Of a stretch of 45,853 nucleotides of DNA, positions 10,150 through 20,202 are shown in pieces. A program made the position numbers and the translations under genes. Source of the DNA: Aneurinibacillus aneurinilyticus ATCC 12856 (lineage in GTDB: Bacteria > Bacillota > Bacilli > Aneurinibacillales > Aneurinibacillaceae); contig NZ_KE952728.1 of assembly GCF_000466385.1 (NCBI RefSeq), positions 1 to 45,853 on the forward strand, in the 5' to 3' direction. The notes under the pieces are model-generated. The model did not search any database and had not been told where the DNA came from. It worked only from the letters and a program-made list of their open reading frames with translations. Numbering within the stretch: position 1 is the first letter of the stretch; each line of letters starts with the position of its first letter.

Positions 10150-10162
10150 ATCCTATTGTATC
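10150..10162 (-). promoter_or_regulatory. Probable hprK promoter, extended -10
   Basis: On the minus strand TGTGATACAATAG contains TGaTACAAT, an extended -10, about 25 bases upstream of the hprK start. No clear -35 is seen. Confidence 0.45.
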
Positions 10163-10223
10163 ACACTGCCACCTTCAAGTTGAAAAAAGAGCCGAAGGAA
10201 AGTGCACAGCACGAAAAATCCAT

Positions 10224-10263
10224 TAACAAAAAACTGGGACAGCTTATTGCCGCCCCAGTTTCC
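10224..10263 (-). terminator. Intrinsic terminator of uvrA
   Basis: On the minus strand AAACTGGG, a loop of about 15 bases, then CCCAGTTTTTT. The strong stem and T-run lie just after the uvrA stop. Confidence 0.88.
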
Positions 10264-10266
10264 AAA

Positions 10267-13131
10267 CTATGATTGTATCTGTAAGCGAGCCTCGGAGCGC
10301 TTGCGATCACGCGTAAGCACCGGAGCAAGAAACTGTCCGGTATAAGACTCTTCCACTGTAACGACAGCTTCCGGTGTACCTTCTGCAACGATCATACCGC
10401 CGCGGCTGCCGCCATCTGGACCTAAATCAATAATATGGTCAGCAGTTTTAATAACATCAAGGTTATGCTCGATAACCAGCACGCTGTCTCCAGCATCTAC
10501 AAGACGCTGTAGCACCTTCAACAAACGGTCAATATCATCGATATGAAGACCGGTCGTTGGCTCATCAAGAATATACAATGTCTTGCCGTTACTGCGACGA
10601 TACAGTTCAGACGCCAATTTAACACGCTGCGCTTCTCCGCCTGATAATGTAGTTGCCGGCTGTCCCAAGGTAATGTAACCAAGGCCAACATCATACAAGG
10701 TTTGAAGCTTGCGATGAATACGCGGAATGTTCTTGAAGAATTCCAACGCATCCTCCACCGTCATCTCAAGCACATCCGAAATGTTTTTTCCTTTATAGCG
10801 CACCTCCAGCGTTTCACGATTATACCGTTTGCCATGACACACTTCGCAAGGCACGTATACATCTGGCAAAAAGTGCATCTCAATCTTAATAATCCCGTCA
10901 CCCCGGCACGCTTCGCATCTTCCACCTTTGACGTTAAAGCTGAAGCGACCTTTTTGGTAGCCACGCATCTTTGCCTCATTTGTCTGCGCGAATAAGTCTC
11001 GAATATCATCAAATACACCTGTATACGTAGCCGGATTCGAACGCGGCGTGCGCCCGATCGGCGACTGATCAATGTCGATGACTTTATCCAGATGCTCGAT
11101 TCCTTCAATTTTTCGGAAAGAACCTGGCTTCTGTTTGGACTTGTGTAATTCCCGGGCAAGCGCTTTGTGCAGAATTTCGTTAATAAGCGTCGATTTTCCC
11201 GATCCGGATACCCCTGTAACACATGTAAAAACACCAAGCGGTACTTTCAACGTAACATTACGCAAATTGTTCTCTTTTGCACCAAGCACCTTAATCCACT
11301 TGCCGTTCGACTTACGGCGCTCAAGCGGTACCGGGATGAACTTGCGTCCGCTCAAGTACTGACCGGTCAATGAATTCTCATCTTCCATCACTTCCTGCGG
11401 CGTTCCCTGTGACACAACCTGGCCTCCGTGAATGCCCGCACCCGGTCCGATATCAATAATATGATCAGCTGCAAGCATCGTATCTTCATCATGTTCTACA
11501 ACGATAAGCGTATTACCAAGGTTTCGCATATGTTCAAGCGTTTTAATCAATCGGGCATTATCCCGCTGATGCAAGCCAATGCTCGGCTCATCAAGAATAT
11601 ACAGCACACCCATCAGACTTGAGCCGATTTGCGTCGCCAGACGAATCCGCTGCGCTTCCCCGCCAGACAACGTACCGGCGGAACGACTCATCGTCAGATA
11701 ATCAAGGCCAACATCAATTAGAAATTGCAGGCGTGCCTGAATTTCCTTTAGAATTAAACGAGCTATCTGCATTTCTTTTTCAGTCAGTTCAAGGCTACCG
11801 AAAAACTCGTGTGCTTCCGCCACTGACAAATCAGTAACATACGCAATCGTTTTCTCGTTAATCAACACCGCAAGCGCCTCGGGGCGCAAACGGTGCCCCT
11901 TGCAGGATGGACATTTCTTCTGGCTCATATACAACTCAAGCTGCTGACGCACATAGTCAGAGCCTGTTTCGCGATAGCGGCGCGCTACGTTATTCACTAC
12001 ACCTTCAAATGTCGTATACGTGTCGCGCACGGTTGTACTAAAATCACTTTTGTAGCGGAAATGCAACTTTTCTGTACCGCTGCCAAACAACAATACATTC
12101 CGCTGTTTTTCTGTCAATTCTTCGAACGGCTTATCCATGTCGATATCATAATGCTTGGCGACGCATGTCAAAATCTGCTCATAATAATTCGATGTGGAGC
12201 TGTTCCATGGTTCCAGAGCACCTTCATTAACGCTCTTGGACGGGTCCGGCACAATCAAATCCGGATCAACCTCCAGCTGATTGCCTAATCCATCACACTT
12301 CGAGCAGGCACCGAACGGGCTGTTAAAGGAAAACATCCGCGGCTCCAGGTCCGGCATACTGAACCCGCAGACCGGGCAGGCCAAATTCTGGCTGAATAAC
12401 AGTTCCTCTTGATCAAGAATATCGACCAACACCCGTCCTTCCGCCAAGCGAAGGGCAGTTTCCAATGAGTCTGCAAGTCGACTTTGTATGCCATCCTTTA
12501 CGACAATGCGGTCAATGACTACTTCAATGGAATGCTTCTTGTTTTTCTCCAGCTTAATTTCTTCCGATAAATCCCGTACTTCTCCATCTACACGTACCCG
12601 GACATATCCTTGCCCTCGAATCTCATCCAGCAGTTTCACATGTTCACCTTTACGCCCCTGCACGAGCGGAGCAAGAATCTGCAAGCGTGTCCGCTCTGGA
12701 TATCCAAGAATGCGATCTACCATCTGTTCAACCGTTTGGGCGGTAATTTCCACACCATGCTCCGGGCAATGCGGACGTCCAATACGGGCAAAAAGAAGGC
12801 GAAGATAGTCATAAATCTCCGTAACAGTTCCTACTGTAGAACGCGGGTTTCGACTCGTCGTTTTCTGATCAATAGAAATCGCGGGAGATAGACCGTCAAT
12901 CGAATCAACGTCCGGCTTGTCCATCTGGCCTAGAAATTGGCGCGCATACGCGGACAGCGACTCGACATAACGTCGCTGTCCCTCCGCATAAATCGTATCA
13001 AATGCAAGCGAAGATTTTCCCGAACCGGACAAACCTGTCAGCACGACGAATTTATCGCGCGGGATGGTGATATCTATATCTTTCAGATTATGGGCACGAG
13101 CGCCCTTAATAATAATATTTTCGCGGCTCAT
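10267..13131 (-). CDS. uvrA: Excinuclease ABC subunit A
   Basis: DNA damage sensor of nucleotide excision repair; the dimer loads UvrB at lesions. The 954-residue protein has two ABC ATPase modules, with Walker [10 protein letters not shown] near 33-41 and GVSGSGKST near 640-648 and two LSGGEAQR signatures. Zinc modules are visible as CPVC...CSKC and CEAC...CEVC. The length is normal. It lies seven bases after the uvrB stop and is transcribed with uvrB from the LexA-controlled promoter. AAGGGTGA precedes the ATG. Confidence 0.98.
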   Translation of the reverse strand: MSRENIIIKGARAHNLKDIDITIPRDKFVVLTGLSGSGKSSLAFDTIYAEGQRRYVESLSAYARQFLGQMDKPDVDSIDGLSPAISIDQKTTSRNPRSTVGTVTEIYDYLRLLFARIGRPHCPEHGVEITAQTVEQMVDRILGYPERTRLQILAPLVQGRKGEHVKLLDEIRGQGYVRVRVDGEVRDLSEEIKLEKNKKHSIEVVIDRIVVKDGIQSRLADSLETALRLAEGRVLVDILDQEELLFSQNLACPVCGFSMPDLEPRMFSFNSPFGACSKCDGLGNQLEVDPDLIVPDPSKSVNEGALEPWNSSTSNYYEQILTCVAKHYDIDMDKPFEELTEKQRNVLLFGSGTEKLHFRYKSDFSTTVRDTYTTFEGVVNNVARRYRETGSDYVRQQLELYMSQKKCPSCKGHRLRPEALAVLINEKTIAYVTDLSVAEAHEFFGSLELTEKEMQIARLILKEIQARLQFLIDVGLDYLTMSRSAGTLSGGEAQRIRLATQIGSSLMGVLYILDEPSIGLHQRDNARLIKTLEHMRNLGNTLIVVEHDEDTMLAADHIIDIGPGAGIHGGQVVSQGTPQEVMEDENSLTGQYLSGRKFIPVPLERRKSNGKWIKVLGAKENNLRNVTLKVPLGVFTCVTGVSGSGKSTLINEILHKALARELHKSKQKPGSFRKIEGIEHLDKVIDIDQSPIGRTPRSNPATYTGVFDDIRDLFAQTNEAKMRGYQKGRFSFNVKGGRCEACRGDGIIKIEMHFLPDVYVPCEVCHGKRYNRETLEVRYKGKNISDVLEMTVEDALEFFKNIPRIHRKLQTLYDVGLGYITLGQPATTLSGGEAQRVKLASELYRRSNGKTLYILDEPTTGLHIDDIDRLLKVLQRLVDAGDSVLVIEHNLDVIKTADHIIDLGPDGGSRGGMIVAEGTPEAVVTVEESYTGQFLAPVLTRDRKRSEARLQIQS

Positions 13132-13138
13132 TCGCTTT

Positions 13139-15127
13139 TCACCCTTCCGCCTTTATCTCAAGAATTAAATCGCGCAGCTCAGCCGCACGTTCGAAGTTCA
13201 ATCCACGGGCTGCTTCTTTCATTTCGTCCTCCAGACGCGCAACAACTTCCTGCTTCTCTTTTTTGCTCAGCTTACTGTACGCCTTCTGAGGTAAGTATTC
13301 TGCCTGTTCTTCAGCAGCTTTCGTCGCCTCGATAACTTCCCGAACCGCTTTGCGAATCGTTTGCGGTGTAATACCATACTCTTCGTTGTATGCTATCTGA
13401 CGTTCACGGCGGCGGTTCGTCTCTTCGACAGCACGTTCAATCGAGTGGGTCATCTTATCAGCATACATAATAACGTGGCCATTCGCATTCCGGGCGGCAC
13501 GCCCAATTGTTTGAATCAGTGAGCGTTCATTACGCAAAAAGCCTTCCTTGTCAGCATCCAATATCGCGACAAGAGAAACTTCCGGTATATCTAACCCTTC
13601 CCGCAAAAGGTTAATTCCAATCAATACATCAAATGTTCCTACCCTAAGATCACGGATAATCTGCATTCGTTCAATTGTTTTGATGTCGGAATGCAAATAG
13701 CGAACTTTGATGCCGACTTCTTTCAGATAGTCAGTCAGGTCCTCGGACATCTTCTTTGTGAGCGTCGTTACAAGTACACGCTCTCCCTTGGCAATCCGAT
13801 CGTTGATTTCACCAAGCAAATCATCAATCTGCCCTTTAGACGGACGGATATCAATTGTCGGGTCGAGCAGACCGGTCGGGCGGATGACCTGCTCTACAAC
13901 CTCCGGCGTCTTCTCCATCTCATATGGACCCGGAGTTGCCGATACGTATACAATCTGTTTGACGTGCTTCTCGAATTCCTCAAATTTAAGCGGGCGGTTA
14001 TCCGCTGCAGACGGCAGCCTGAAGCCGTGGTTAATCAACATTTCTTTGCGGGCCTTGTCGCCATTGTACATACCCCGAACCTGCGGCAATGTAATGTGCG
14101 ACTCGTCAACCATGATAAGAAAATCATCTGGAAAATAATCGAGCAGCGTATAGGGCGTTGCCCCTGCTGACAGTCCGGTCAAATGACGCGAGTAGTTCTC
14201 AACACCAGAGCAGTAGCCCATCTCCTGCATCATCTCGATATCATAGCGTGTCCGCTGCTCTAGGCGCTGTGCTTCTAGCAACTTGCCCTCCGCTTTAAAA
14301 TGGGCCAATTGCTCTTCCAATTCTGCTTCGATACTCTTAATGGCCCGCTGCATTTTGTCCTGTCCCGTAACGTAGTGGGACGCCGGGAAAATGGCAACAT
14401 GTTCGCGTTCGCCCAATACCTCACCAGTCAAGGCATCAATTTCGGTAATCCGGTCAATCTCATCACCAAAAAACTCTACACGAACTGCATGTTCGCTATT
14501 GGATGCTGGAAAAATCTCCACAACATCGCCACGCACCCGGAATGTGCCACGTGTAAAGTTAATGTCGTTTCTGTCATATTGAATATCAATCAGCTTGCGC
14601 AGTATATCGTCACGATTCCTCTCCATACCACGGCGCAGGGACAATAATAGCGAACCATATTCCTGCGGTGATCCCAAACCATAAATGCAAGACACACTCG
14701 CAACAATAATAACATCCTCGCGCTCGAACAACGCACTGGTGGCGGAGTGGCGGAGTTTGTCAATCTCTTCATTGATGCTGGCATCCTTCTCGATGTACGT
14801 ATCTGATTGGGGAATATAGGCTTCAGGCTGATAGTAATCATAATAACTTACGAAGTATCCGACCTCGTTATTTGGGAAAAATTCCTTGAACTCGCTGGTA
14901 AGCTGTGCTGCGAGTGTCTTGTTGTGGGCAATGATAAGCGTGGGTTTTTGAACTTTATTGATAACGTGGGCCATGGTGAACGTCTTCCCCGTTCCTGTTG
15001 CCCCAAGCAATGTTTGATGCTTCTTACCATTCAAAATTCCGTCTGACAACTTCTCTATGGCTGTAGGCTGGTCCCCCTGTGGTTGATACTCGGAGACAAG
15101 CTCGAACTTTTTCTTCAGCTTTTCCAA
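13139..15127 (-). CDS. uvrB: Excinuclease ABC subunit B
   Basis: Damage-verifying helicase-like subunit of excision repair; it receives DNA from UvrA and recruits UvrC. The 662-residue protein has Walker A GATGTGKT near 42-49, the beta-hairpin region [10 protein letters not shown] near 95-104, DESH near 340, helicase motifs up to QTIGRAARN, and the C-terminal UVR domain ([22 protein letters not shown]) that contacts UvrC. Translation starts at a TTG (15127) with AAGGA about eleven bases upstream; no better in-frame start gives the family N-terminus. A -10 TATAAT and two LexA-type sites lie upstream. Confidence 0.98.
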   Translation of the reverse strand: MEKLKKKFELVSEYQPQGDQPTAIEKLSDGILNGKKHQTLLGATGTGKTFTMAHVINKVQKPTLIIAHNKTLAAQLTSEFKEFFPNNEVGYFVSYYDYYQPEAYIPQSDTYIEKDASINEEIDKLRHSATSALFEREDVIIVASVSCIYGLGSPQEYGSLLLSLRRGMERNRDDILRKLIDIQYDRNDINFTRGTFRVRGDVVEIFPASNSEHAVRVEFFGDEIDRITEIDALTGEVLGEREHVAIFPASHYVTGQDKMQRAIKSIEAELEEQLAHFKAEGKLLEAQRLEQRTRYDIEMMQEMGYCSGVENYSRHLTGLSAGATPYTLLDYFPDDFLIMVDESHITLPQVRGMYNGDKARKEMLINHGFRLPSAADNRPLKFEEFEKHVKQIVYVSATPGPYEMEKTPEVVEQVIRPTGLLDPTIDIRPSKGQIDDLLGEINDRIAKGERVLVTTLTKKMSEDLTDYLKEVGIKVRYLHSDIKTIERMQIIRDLRVGTFDVLIGINLLREGLDIPEVSLVAILDADKEGFLRNERSLIQTIGRAARNANGHVIMYADKMTHSIERAVEETNRRRERQIAYNEEYGITPQTIRKAVREVIEATKAAEEQAEYLPQKAYSKLSKKEKQEVVARLEDEMKEAARGLNFERAAELRDLILEIKAEG

Positions 15128-15163
15128 GGTTTCACCATTCCTTCGTTATTAATGCTGCATTTC

Positions 15164-15225
15164 ATTATATCACAATTGGATATACGAACATATGCTTTCC
15201 AAAAATTTTTTCGAACGTAGGTTCG
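15164..15225 (-). promoter_or_regulatory. SOS promoter of uvrB with two LexA-type sites
   Basis: A -10 TATAAT lies at 15164-15169 on the minus strand. A perfect Bacillus-type LexA/DinR box CGAACGTAGGTTCG lies at 15212-15225. A second, degenerate site (CGAACATATGCTTT) at 15185-15198 overlaps the expected -35 zone. Confidence 0.85.
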
Positions 15226-15249
15226 TGAGGCTTATACAAGCCTTTTATC

Positions 15250-15378
15250 TATATAAGTTACACTTGATATTTTGACATGATAACGTGGTTGGAAGTAGGA
15301 AATTCGGAAAAAAGAAGAGGGTGGGTGTGCCCACCGCCTTTCCTTCTTTTCTTACCTCCCACCATAAAATCTGTCGAT
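15250..15378. repeat. Dispersed intergenic repeat, copy A
   Basis: About 129 bases that match 45679-45853 over both flanks. The first about 70 bases share TTACACTTGATATTTT and AACGTGGTTGGAAG; the last about 40 share CCTTCTTTTCTTACCTCCCACC. The left half is purine-rich and the right half is its pyrimidine-rich near-complement, so the unit can fold into one long imperfect hairpin. A small GGTGGGTGTGCCCACC hairpin forms the tip in this copy. Confidence 0.85.
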
Positions 15379-15413
15379 TTATCAAATCAGATGTATATAG
15401 GTAAAAAGCAGGA

Positions 15414-15448
15414 AAGAAAAAGCTGCCGAGTCAACATATCGGCAGCTT
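15414..15448 (-). terminator. Intrinsic terminator after csbA
   Basis: On the minus strand AGCTGCCG, an 11-base loop, CGGCAGCT, then TTTTTC. It ends the unit running through minJ and csbA. Confidence 0.88.
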
Positions 15449-15478
15449 CTACTTTGCTATTTACATTTTTGCACTTTC

Positions 15479-15709
15479 TTATTTCGTTAAACTAATTCCG
15501 CGAATCCACCGGTATCCGGCATATGTACCAGAAAGTCCGCTAATTACGCCAAGAAGGATGACGGGGAGCGGTTGATACGGACCATTAAAGGCAGCCATCA
15601 TAATGCCAAGCGTTGCGATAGCCCCTACCCATATATTCAGCGATACGCGTGAGATGACAGCAGCGAGAATAAATGGAACAATCAACGCAATAACGTATTC
15701 CAAAATCAT
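15479..15709 (-). CDS. csbA: Small membrane protein, CsbA-like (DUF2198)
   Basis: A 76-residue protein with two to three hydrophobic segments (about 2-25, 28-42, 50-65) and no catalytic motif. Size, hydrophobicity and position between a MinJ-like gene and uvrB match csbA of B. subtilis, a sigma-B-linked gene of unknown role. The ATG overlaps the upstream stop (ATGA) and AAAGGAT provides the ribosome binding site, so it is cotranslated with the PDZ protein. I see no sigma-B promoter here. The name rests on size and synteny more than on a motif. Confidence 0.72.
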   Translation of the reverse strand: MILEYVIALIVPFILAAVISRVSLNIWVGAIATLGIMMAAFNGPYQPLPVILLGVISGLSGTYAGYRWIRGISLTK

Positions 15710-17019
15710 AATGATACATCCTTTCCCTGCTCAAGAGGCATCTCAGTCGTTTCAGCGTTATGGTGTGTCCGTATCCTGCGGAACAAGCCGAACAGCCGCC
15801 TGTACCCTTGTTCCACATACTCGTCCGCCGAAGCATCTGGTGCCACGATAAGCCCCAATTGATGATGATCTCCCTGATACACGGAACGCTGAACGTATTT
15901 GATATGCCCTTCTTTGTTCATTACCTCCATTTTACAAAAAGCAGACTGCTGCTGCAATGCCGGGTAAATTTCTTCTTTATTGTTGATTTCGTTTCCATTC
16001 ACCCGAACAATTACATCACCTGTTACGATCTCCATCTCGTCTGCAGGACTTCCCGGCACAACCGCGAGCACCCGCACGCCCTGCTTCAATTGAATATACA
16101 GGGGTGTATGGATACGACGCTTCCATTCTCCATAAATACGCAGCGCTTCATGCCCCACAAGCGACAGAATGCTGCCAAATACCGCAATAGGAAGCCACCA
16201 TGTTCCCAGGTATGCCAATGCGAGCAGCGCCAGACCAAACCAGGCAATCATTTTACCGGTCTTCCTTGTTTTATCCTGTGGCGTGGACAACACAGCCAAA
16301 TCCGCATATCCAGTCACGGCCGGAACCGGGAGCAGACTTAATACTGCTGCACCCGCATAGAACAGCGGCCACCATCCCGTCTCATTCGGTACATACGCGC
16401 CAGATGCATCGCCCGTTACAAACAAGACAAGCGGAACAAGCCAGTATTTCTGAATCTCATACGCCCCGACAACACGGCCACGCTCGCTTTTAACCAATAC
16501 AGGCGACAGTCCCTGTTTCGGTATGGTACGTACAAGAATACCTTCCGCAATGTGTAGAACGGCGACCAGCGCCAGAATCGCTGGAATATTCACCTCTTGC
16601 ACCCAAACAAGTATAGTCTTGCCCCAGCCGTTCAGACCATCCACAGAAATGAATCGGGCCAACACGGATAGTACAGACAGCAGACCTCCGCTGTACGCAA
16701 AGGACAAAAAGCGAATGTTCAGCAGCGCAAGCACACCACTCAACACCCATAATAAAACAATATCATGATATGAGGGCGTCACTCCAAGTACAAGAAGCAC
16801 AATAGAGACACCCAGACCAGCTACTGCACCGAACAGCAGCGCACGCACCAGCTCACCCGTGCCCGAAGTTACCCGTGCATGAAACAGCTTTCGCTCCTGC
16901 ACAATTTGCTTGCGATACGCCCAGAATAACAGCAATGCAAATATATAAAGAGCAGGGCTTATTAAAAACTGTGGGATTTGTATCAACAAATCGAGAATCA
17001 ATCCTGACCAATCATCCAT
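15706..17019 (-). CDS. minJ: Multi-pass membrane protein with C-terminal PDZ domain, MinJ-like
   Basis: The 437-residue protein has about seven to eight hydrophobic segments in its first 310 residues and then a PDZ domain (about 320-395) with VLAVVPGSPADEMEIVTGDVIVRVNG. MinJ of B. subtilis has this layout and bridges DivIVA to MinD at the division site. The location beside ctpB and ftsEX supports a role at the septum. GGAGGATAGG precedes the ATG. Other multi-pass PDZ proteins cannot be excluded from sequence alone. Confidence 0.75.
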   Translation of the reverse strand: MDDWSGLILDLLIQIPQFLISPALYIFALLLFWAYRKQIVQERKLFHARVTSGTGELVRALLFGAVAGLGVSIVLLVLGVTPSYHDIVLLWVLSGVLALLNIRFLSFAYSGGLLSVLSVLARFISVDGLNGWGKTILVWVQEVNIPAILALVAVLHIAEGILVRTIPKQGLSPVLVKSERGRVVGAYEIQKYWLVPLVLFVTGDASGAYVPNETGWWPLFYAGAAVLSLLPVPAVTGYADLAVLSTPQDKTRKTGKMIAWFGLALLALAYLGTWWLPIAVFGSILSLVGHEALRIYGEWKRRIHTPLYIQLKQGVRVLAVVPGSPADEMEIVTGDVIVRVNGNEINNKEEIYPALQQQSAFCKMEVMNKEGHIKYVQRSVYQGDHHQLGLIVAPDASADEYVEQGYRRLFGLFRRIRTHHNAETTEMPLEQGKDVSL

Positions 17020-17116
17020 TTCCTATCCTCCGAATCTAAAATCGAGCAACAAATACGCCTGTTTTCTCTTTTTATCATTCGGCAAAAACCTTTGCTTTCC
17101 TTTACTCTATTATAGA

Positions 17117-17150
17117 AAGAAAAAACCACGACATAAAGGCCGTGGTTGTA
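17117..17150 (-). terminator. Intrinsic terminator of ctpB
   Basis: On the minus strand AACCACG, loop, CGTGGTT and a run of six T residues. A TATAAT (17109-17114 area) directly after it may belong to a promoter for the PDZ gene, with no clear -35. Confidence 0.85.
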
Positions 17151-17187
17151 CAATTCTACAAACGACGGGACGAACCCTGCCTAATTC

Positions 17188-18651
17188 TTAATTTGCTTCC
17201 TTGGATATAACTTCAATTGCTGCCTGAAGCTGCAAATCATTTTTCGGATCTTGAATCCGCTTGATTAACTCTTCCTGCATAGCACCTGCGGTCTCCTTAT
17301 CCACCTTGCCCGTCACAGGCATCTGATGCAGGCTCTGGAATGTCTTCACTGCCATTTCGGTTCGATTATCAAAATATCCATCCAATCTTCCCGGCGATTG
17401 TCCCAGTCCGTTGAGAATCAATTGTAGATTCTTCACATCAGAGCCGTTCATATCACGTTTCAATTCTACCTTATCCGGCAGCGGAGCTGCTCTAAAATAA
17501 TCAGGCTGCTCAATTTTTACATCTGGTGCGATTCCCTTTTTATGAATCCACGTTCCGTCTGGAGTCAGCCATTTGGCAACCGTGATTTTCAACTGACTAT
17601 CATCTTCAAGTGGCATTGTATTCTGTACAGTACCTTTTCCAAATGATTGAGTACCGATTACTTTATAGCCGCTTCCTTGCAAAGCTCCAGCAAGAATCTC
17701 CGAAGCGCTTGCGCTGCCTTTGTCAGTTAATACAACAATCGGATACTTGGCTTCACCCTTCTCGGAACGAAATACTTCCTTCTTGCCATCGCTATATTGC
17801 ACCTGTAAAATAACGCCTTTATTCGGTATAAGCAGGTTGCCGATTTCTACTACCGAATCCAGCAGGCCGCCTGGATTGCCACGCACATCAACAATGAGTC
17901 CGCTAATCCCCTGCTTCTCCAACTTGTTCAACTCTGTAGTAAAATGCTTGGCTGTGTCTTGAGAGAATTGTGTAATCTCCAGCTTTCCGTACTTTTTGCC
18001 ATTTCGTTCTACTGTTTCGCTATATACTGTCTCTACCGGAATATCATCTCGTATGACGGTTACATGAAGCGGATCTGATAATCCCGGACGCATAATCTCA
18101 AGCTCTGCCTTTGTTCCTTTCGGGCCACGAATATGCATAACAGCATCGCTTAAACTCAACCCCTGCAAGCTTTTACCGTTTACTTTCAGGACTTGATCTT
18201 CCGGGCGCAATCCGGCTTTCTCTGCAGGTGAACCTTTAAATGGAGAAACAATCGTGACCTTCTCATTCTTGAGTGTTACTTCCGCACCAATGCCTTCAAA
18301 TGTGGACTGCAGCGAAGAATTGAAGTCTTTGGTCTCTTTCTGATTCATATAATCCGAAAACGGATCATCCAGCGTTTTGACCATCCCTTCAATCGCTCCG
18401 TCTATCAGTTTCGTCTTATCTTGTTTTTCAAGCGCTGTATTCTCTATTAATTGGTAAGCCTCATAAATTTTCGCCATATCGGGATTCTGGCTTGATACCT
18501 GTTGCTGGGCATCATCGCCCGGCGGCATACTCCCGCGCGTGCCGGAAGCCTGTCCGAAAAATTTCGCGGCCGCAAGCGTCACAATGCTCGTAGAGAATAC
18601 AAGCACCAGTGTGATAATAAAAAATGTGCGGCGTTTTATATACAAATGCAA
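17188..18651 (-). CDS. ctpB: Carboxy-terminal processing protease (S41), CtpB type
   Basis: Membrane-anchored serine protease acting outside the membrane; CtpB of B. subtilis cleaves SpoIVFA during sporulation. The 487 residues contain one membrane anchor (10-30), a PDZ domain (about 112-200), the S41 core with the nucleophile Ser in GSASASE (312-318) and Lys339 in FGKGTVQ, and a C-terminal peptidoglycan-binding domain (about 395-462, NLQLILNGLG...FQ). No ATG is available: TTG codons lie at 18651 and 18645, and AAGGTGG is better spaced for 18645. It follows the M23 gene. The exact substrate is not visible. Confidence 0.9.
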   Translation of the reverse strand: MHLYIKRRTFFIITLVLVFSTSIVTLAAAKFFGQASGTRGSMPPGDDAQQQVSSQNPDMAKIYEAYQLIENTALEKQDKTKLIDGAIEGMVKTLDDPFSDYMNQKETKDFNSSLQSTFEGIGAEVTLKNEKVTIVSPFKGSPAEKAGLRPEDQVLKVNGKSLQGLSLSDAVMHIRGPKGTKAELEIMRPGLSDPLHVTVIRDDIPVETVYSETVERNGKKYGKLEITQFSQDTAKHFTTELNKLEKQGISGLIVDVRGNPGGLLDSVVEIGNLLIPNKGVILQVQYSDGKKEVFRSEKGEAKYPIVVLTDKGSASASEILAGALQGSGYKVIGTQSFGKGTVQNTMPLEDDSQLKITVAKWLTPDGTWIHKKGIAPDVKIEQPDYFRAAPLPDKVELKRDMNGSDVKNLQLILNGLGQSPGRLDGYFDNRTEMAVKTFQSLHQMPVTGKVDKETAGAMQEELIKRIQDPKNDLQLQAAIEVISKEAN

Positions 18652-18694
18652 GCACCACCTTTGTGTATTAAATAAAAGAGAACATTAAGAGAAG

Positions 18695-18749
18695 AAAGTA
18701 AGAAAGACACAATAAGAACAGCCTTTAGCCACTTCTGCTTTCTTACTTT
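18695..18749. repeat. 12-bp inverted repeat upstream of ctpB
   Basis: AAAGTAAGAAAG (18695-18706) and CTTTCTTACTTT (18738-18749) are perfect complements around a 31-base loop. It lies in the leader of ctpB on the minus strand. On the plus strand it is followed by TTTTTC-like sequence, so it might act as a terminator in that direction, though no plus-strand gene precedes it. Confidence 0.6.
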
Positions 18750-18782
18750 TTCTATTCTAGCACTTTTTCGCCCTTATATAGT

Positions 18783-18817
18783 ATATGGCGGATATATCCA
18801 AGATATATCCGCCATAT
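18783..18817. terminator. Perfect 16-bp hairpin after the M23 gene
   Basis: ATATGGCGGATATATC (18783-18798) and its exact complement (18802-18817) enclose three bases, just six bases past the M23 stop. The stem is long and perfect but no T-run follows on either strand. It may stabilise the 3' end or stop polymerase inefficiently. Confidence 0.55.
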
Positions 18818-18822
18818 CAAAA

Positions 18823-20037
18823 TTAACGCAAGTATGACATTGGGTCAACTTTTTGACCGTTTTTGATAACTGTAAAGTGCAGGTGAGGTCCTGTAGCACG
18901 ACCTGTAGCACCAACTTCTGCAATTTTCTGTCCTGCGCTTACCGATTGTCCCTCGGATACTACAATGCCACCATTGCGAATATGGCCATACAATGTACTC
19001 AATCCATTTCCATGATAAATAACAACCGTATTACCATAGCCATTCATATAACCGGCGGATGCTACAACGCCTTCCGCAGCCGCATAAATCGGCGTTCCTT
19101 GTGGAGCTGCGAAGTCCGTACCATCATGGAACTTGCGTGTATGAAGGATCGGATGTATCCGATATCCAAACGGAGAAGAAATGCGTCCGCTAACTGGCTG
19201 CACGAATTGCCCCCCGGAATGGACCGGCGGTGGATTCCAGCTTCCTGCATCCGATGAAGAAGCCCGCCGGCGTTCCTCTTCTGCACGGCGCTGTTCTTCA
19301 ATTTTTGCCTGCAATTGATTGACAAGCTCAAGTGAAGCTTTTTCCTGCTCTTCCTTAATCTCTAGCAGTTCCCCTTCTTGTTCCTGCAGCTCTTTAAGAA
19401 TGCGTTCCCGCTCCTGCTTTTGTGCATCCAATTGAGCTGCCAGCTGTTGGGCTTCTGCCTGCATTGCTTTTAAGCTTTTCAATTGTTCTTCAATTTGTTT
19501 CTTCTTCTCTGCAATAATATCACGATCACGTTTATTGTCTTCTAAAATAGTCACATCTTGATCCACGATAGATTTCACGGCATCCAAGCGTTCGAGGAAA
19601 TCACTAAAATCTTGCGAACCGAGCAGAACTTCAAGATAAGAGATATCACCAGCTTCATAGATGGCTGAAACACGTGTTTTCAACAATTTGTCTCGCTTTT
19701 CTACACGCGTGATTGCCTCCTGAAGCTGTTTTGCCGCTTCTTTTAAACTAGCGGTTGTTTCTTCGATTTTTTTATCAAGTTCTTGAATTTTTGCCTGCGT
19801 TTCGTTCATCTTGAGGTCAATGCTCATAATATCTTCTTTGGTCGATTGCTGCTGAGCTTGAATACTGCTGATTTGCTGATTAATTGCACCAATTTTACCT
19901 TTTGCCGCCTGACTTTCTTTTTTAATTCTTTCAATTTCCTTCTGTACATTGGCAACTTGATCGGCTTGGCCGACTGCCGGAGTCAGTCCGGTAAAAAGAA
20001 TGGTGGCTGCCAGCGGAATCAGGAACTTCTTCGCCAT
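18823..20037 (-). CDS. Secreted coiled-coil M23 peptidoglycan endopeptidase, EnvC-like
   Basis: Exported wall hydrolase probably controlled by FtsEX, which is encoded directly upstream. The 404 residues contain a signal peptide (1-25), a long coiled coil (about 27-260) and a LytM/M23 domain (about 280-400). All zinc and catalytic residues are present: His304 and Asp308 (HDGTD), His352 (YGH), His385 and His387 (HLH). So, unlike E. coli EnvC, it should cut peptidoglycan itself. GGGGAGGA precedes the ATG at 20037; the upstream extension to 20112 reads through leader sequence. It takes the place that CwlO or PcsB have in other Gram-positives. Confidence 0.92.
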   Translation of the reverse strand: MAKKFLIPLAATILFTGLTPAVGQADQVANVQKEIERIKKESQAAKGKIGAINQQISSIQAQQQSTKEDIMSIDLKMNETQAKIQELDKKIEETTASLKEAAKQLQEAITRVEKRDKLLKTRVSAIYEAGDISYLEVLLGSQDFSDFLERLDAVKSIVDQDVTILEDNKRDRDIIAEKKKQIEEQLKSLKAMQAEAQQLAAQLDAQKQERERILKELQEQEGELLEIKEEQEKASLELVNQLQAKIEEQRRAEEERRRASSSDAGSWNPPPVHSGGQFVQPVSGRISSPFGYRIHPILHTRKFHDGTDFAAPQGTPIYAAAEGVVASAGYMNGYGNTVVIYHGNGLSTLYGHIRNGGIVVSEGQSVSAGQKIAEVGATGRATGPHLHFTVIKNGQKVDPMSYLR

Positions 20038-20039
20038 CT

Positions 20040-20202
20040 TTTCCTCCCCAGGTTCTATAATTTTTACTTTATCCCGGTCCAACGGGCAGTAAGCCCCTTG
20101 CTTCAAGTGCATTACTTGGGGAATAACTGCCCCTAAGACCCCGATAAGTAAAACTAACCATCAACGAGGGGTAAAGCCCCCGCTGATAGGAGTTTTACTT
20201 TA
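20040..20202 (-). promoter_or_regulatory. Structured leader between ftsX and the M23 gene
   Basis: Three arms occur: C at 20191-20200 (next to the ftsX stop), B at 20139-20155 (contains AAGTAAAACT) and A at 20062-20077. B pairs over 10 bases with C, extended by ATCA/TGAT and GGGG/CCCC. B can alternatively pair with A, enclosing a second stem GGGCAGT (20084-20090)/ACTGCCC (20126-20132). The two folds exclude each other. It may be a leader switch or a MITE-like repeat inserted in the gap. Confidence 0.6.

Larger units (their letters stand above)
15128..15478. other. Intergenic region uvrB-csbA
   Basis: No gene is seen. Reading away from uvrB it holds the uvrB promoter and two LexA-type sites (15164-15225), copy A of a dispersed repeat (15250-15378), and the csbA terminator (15414-15448). 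Confidence 0.8.
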
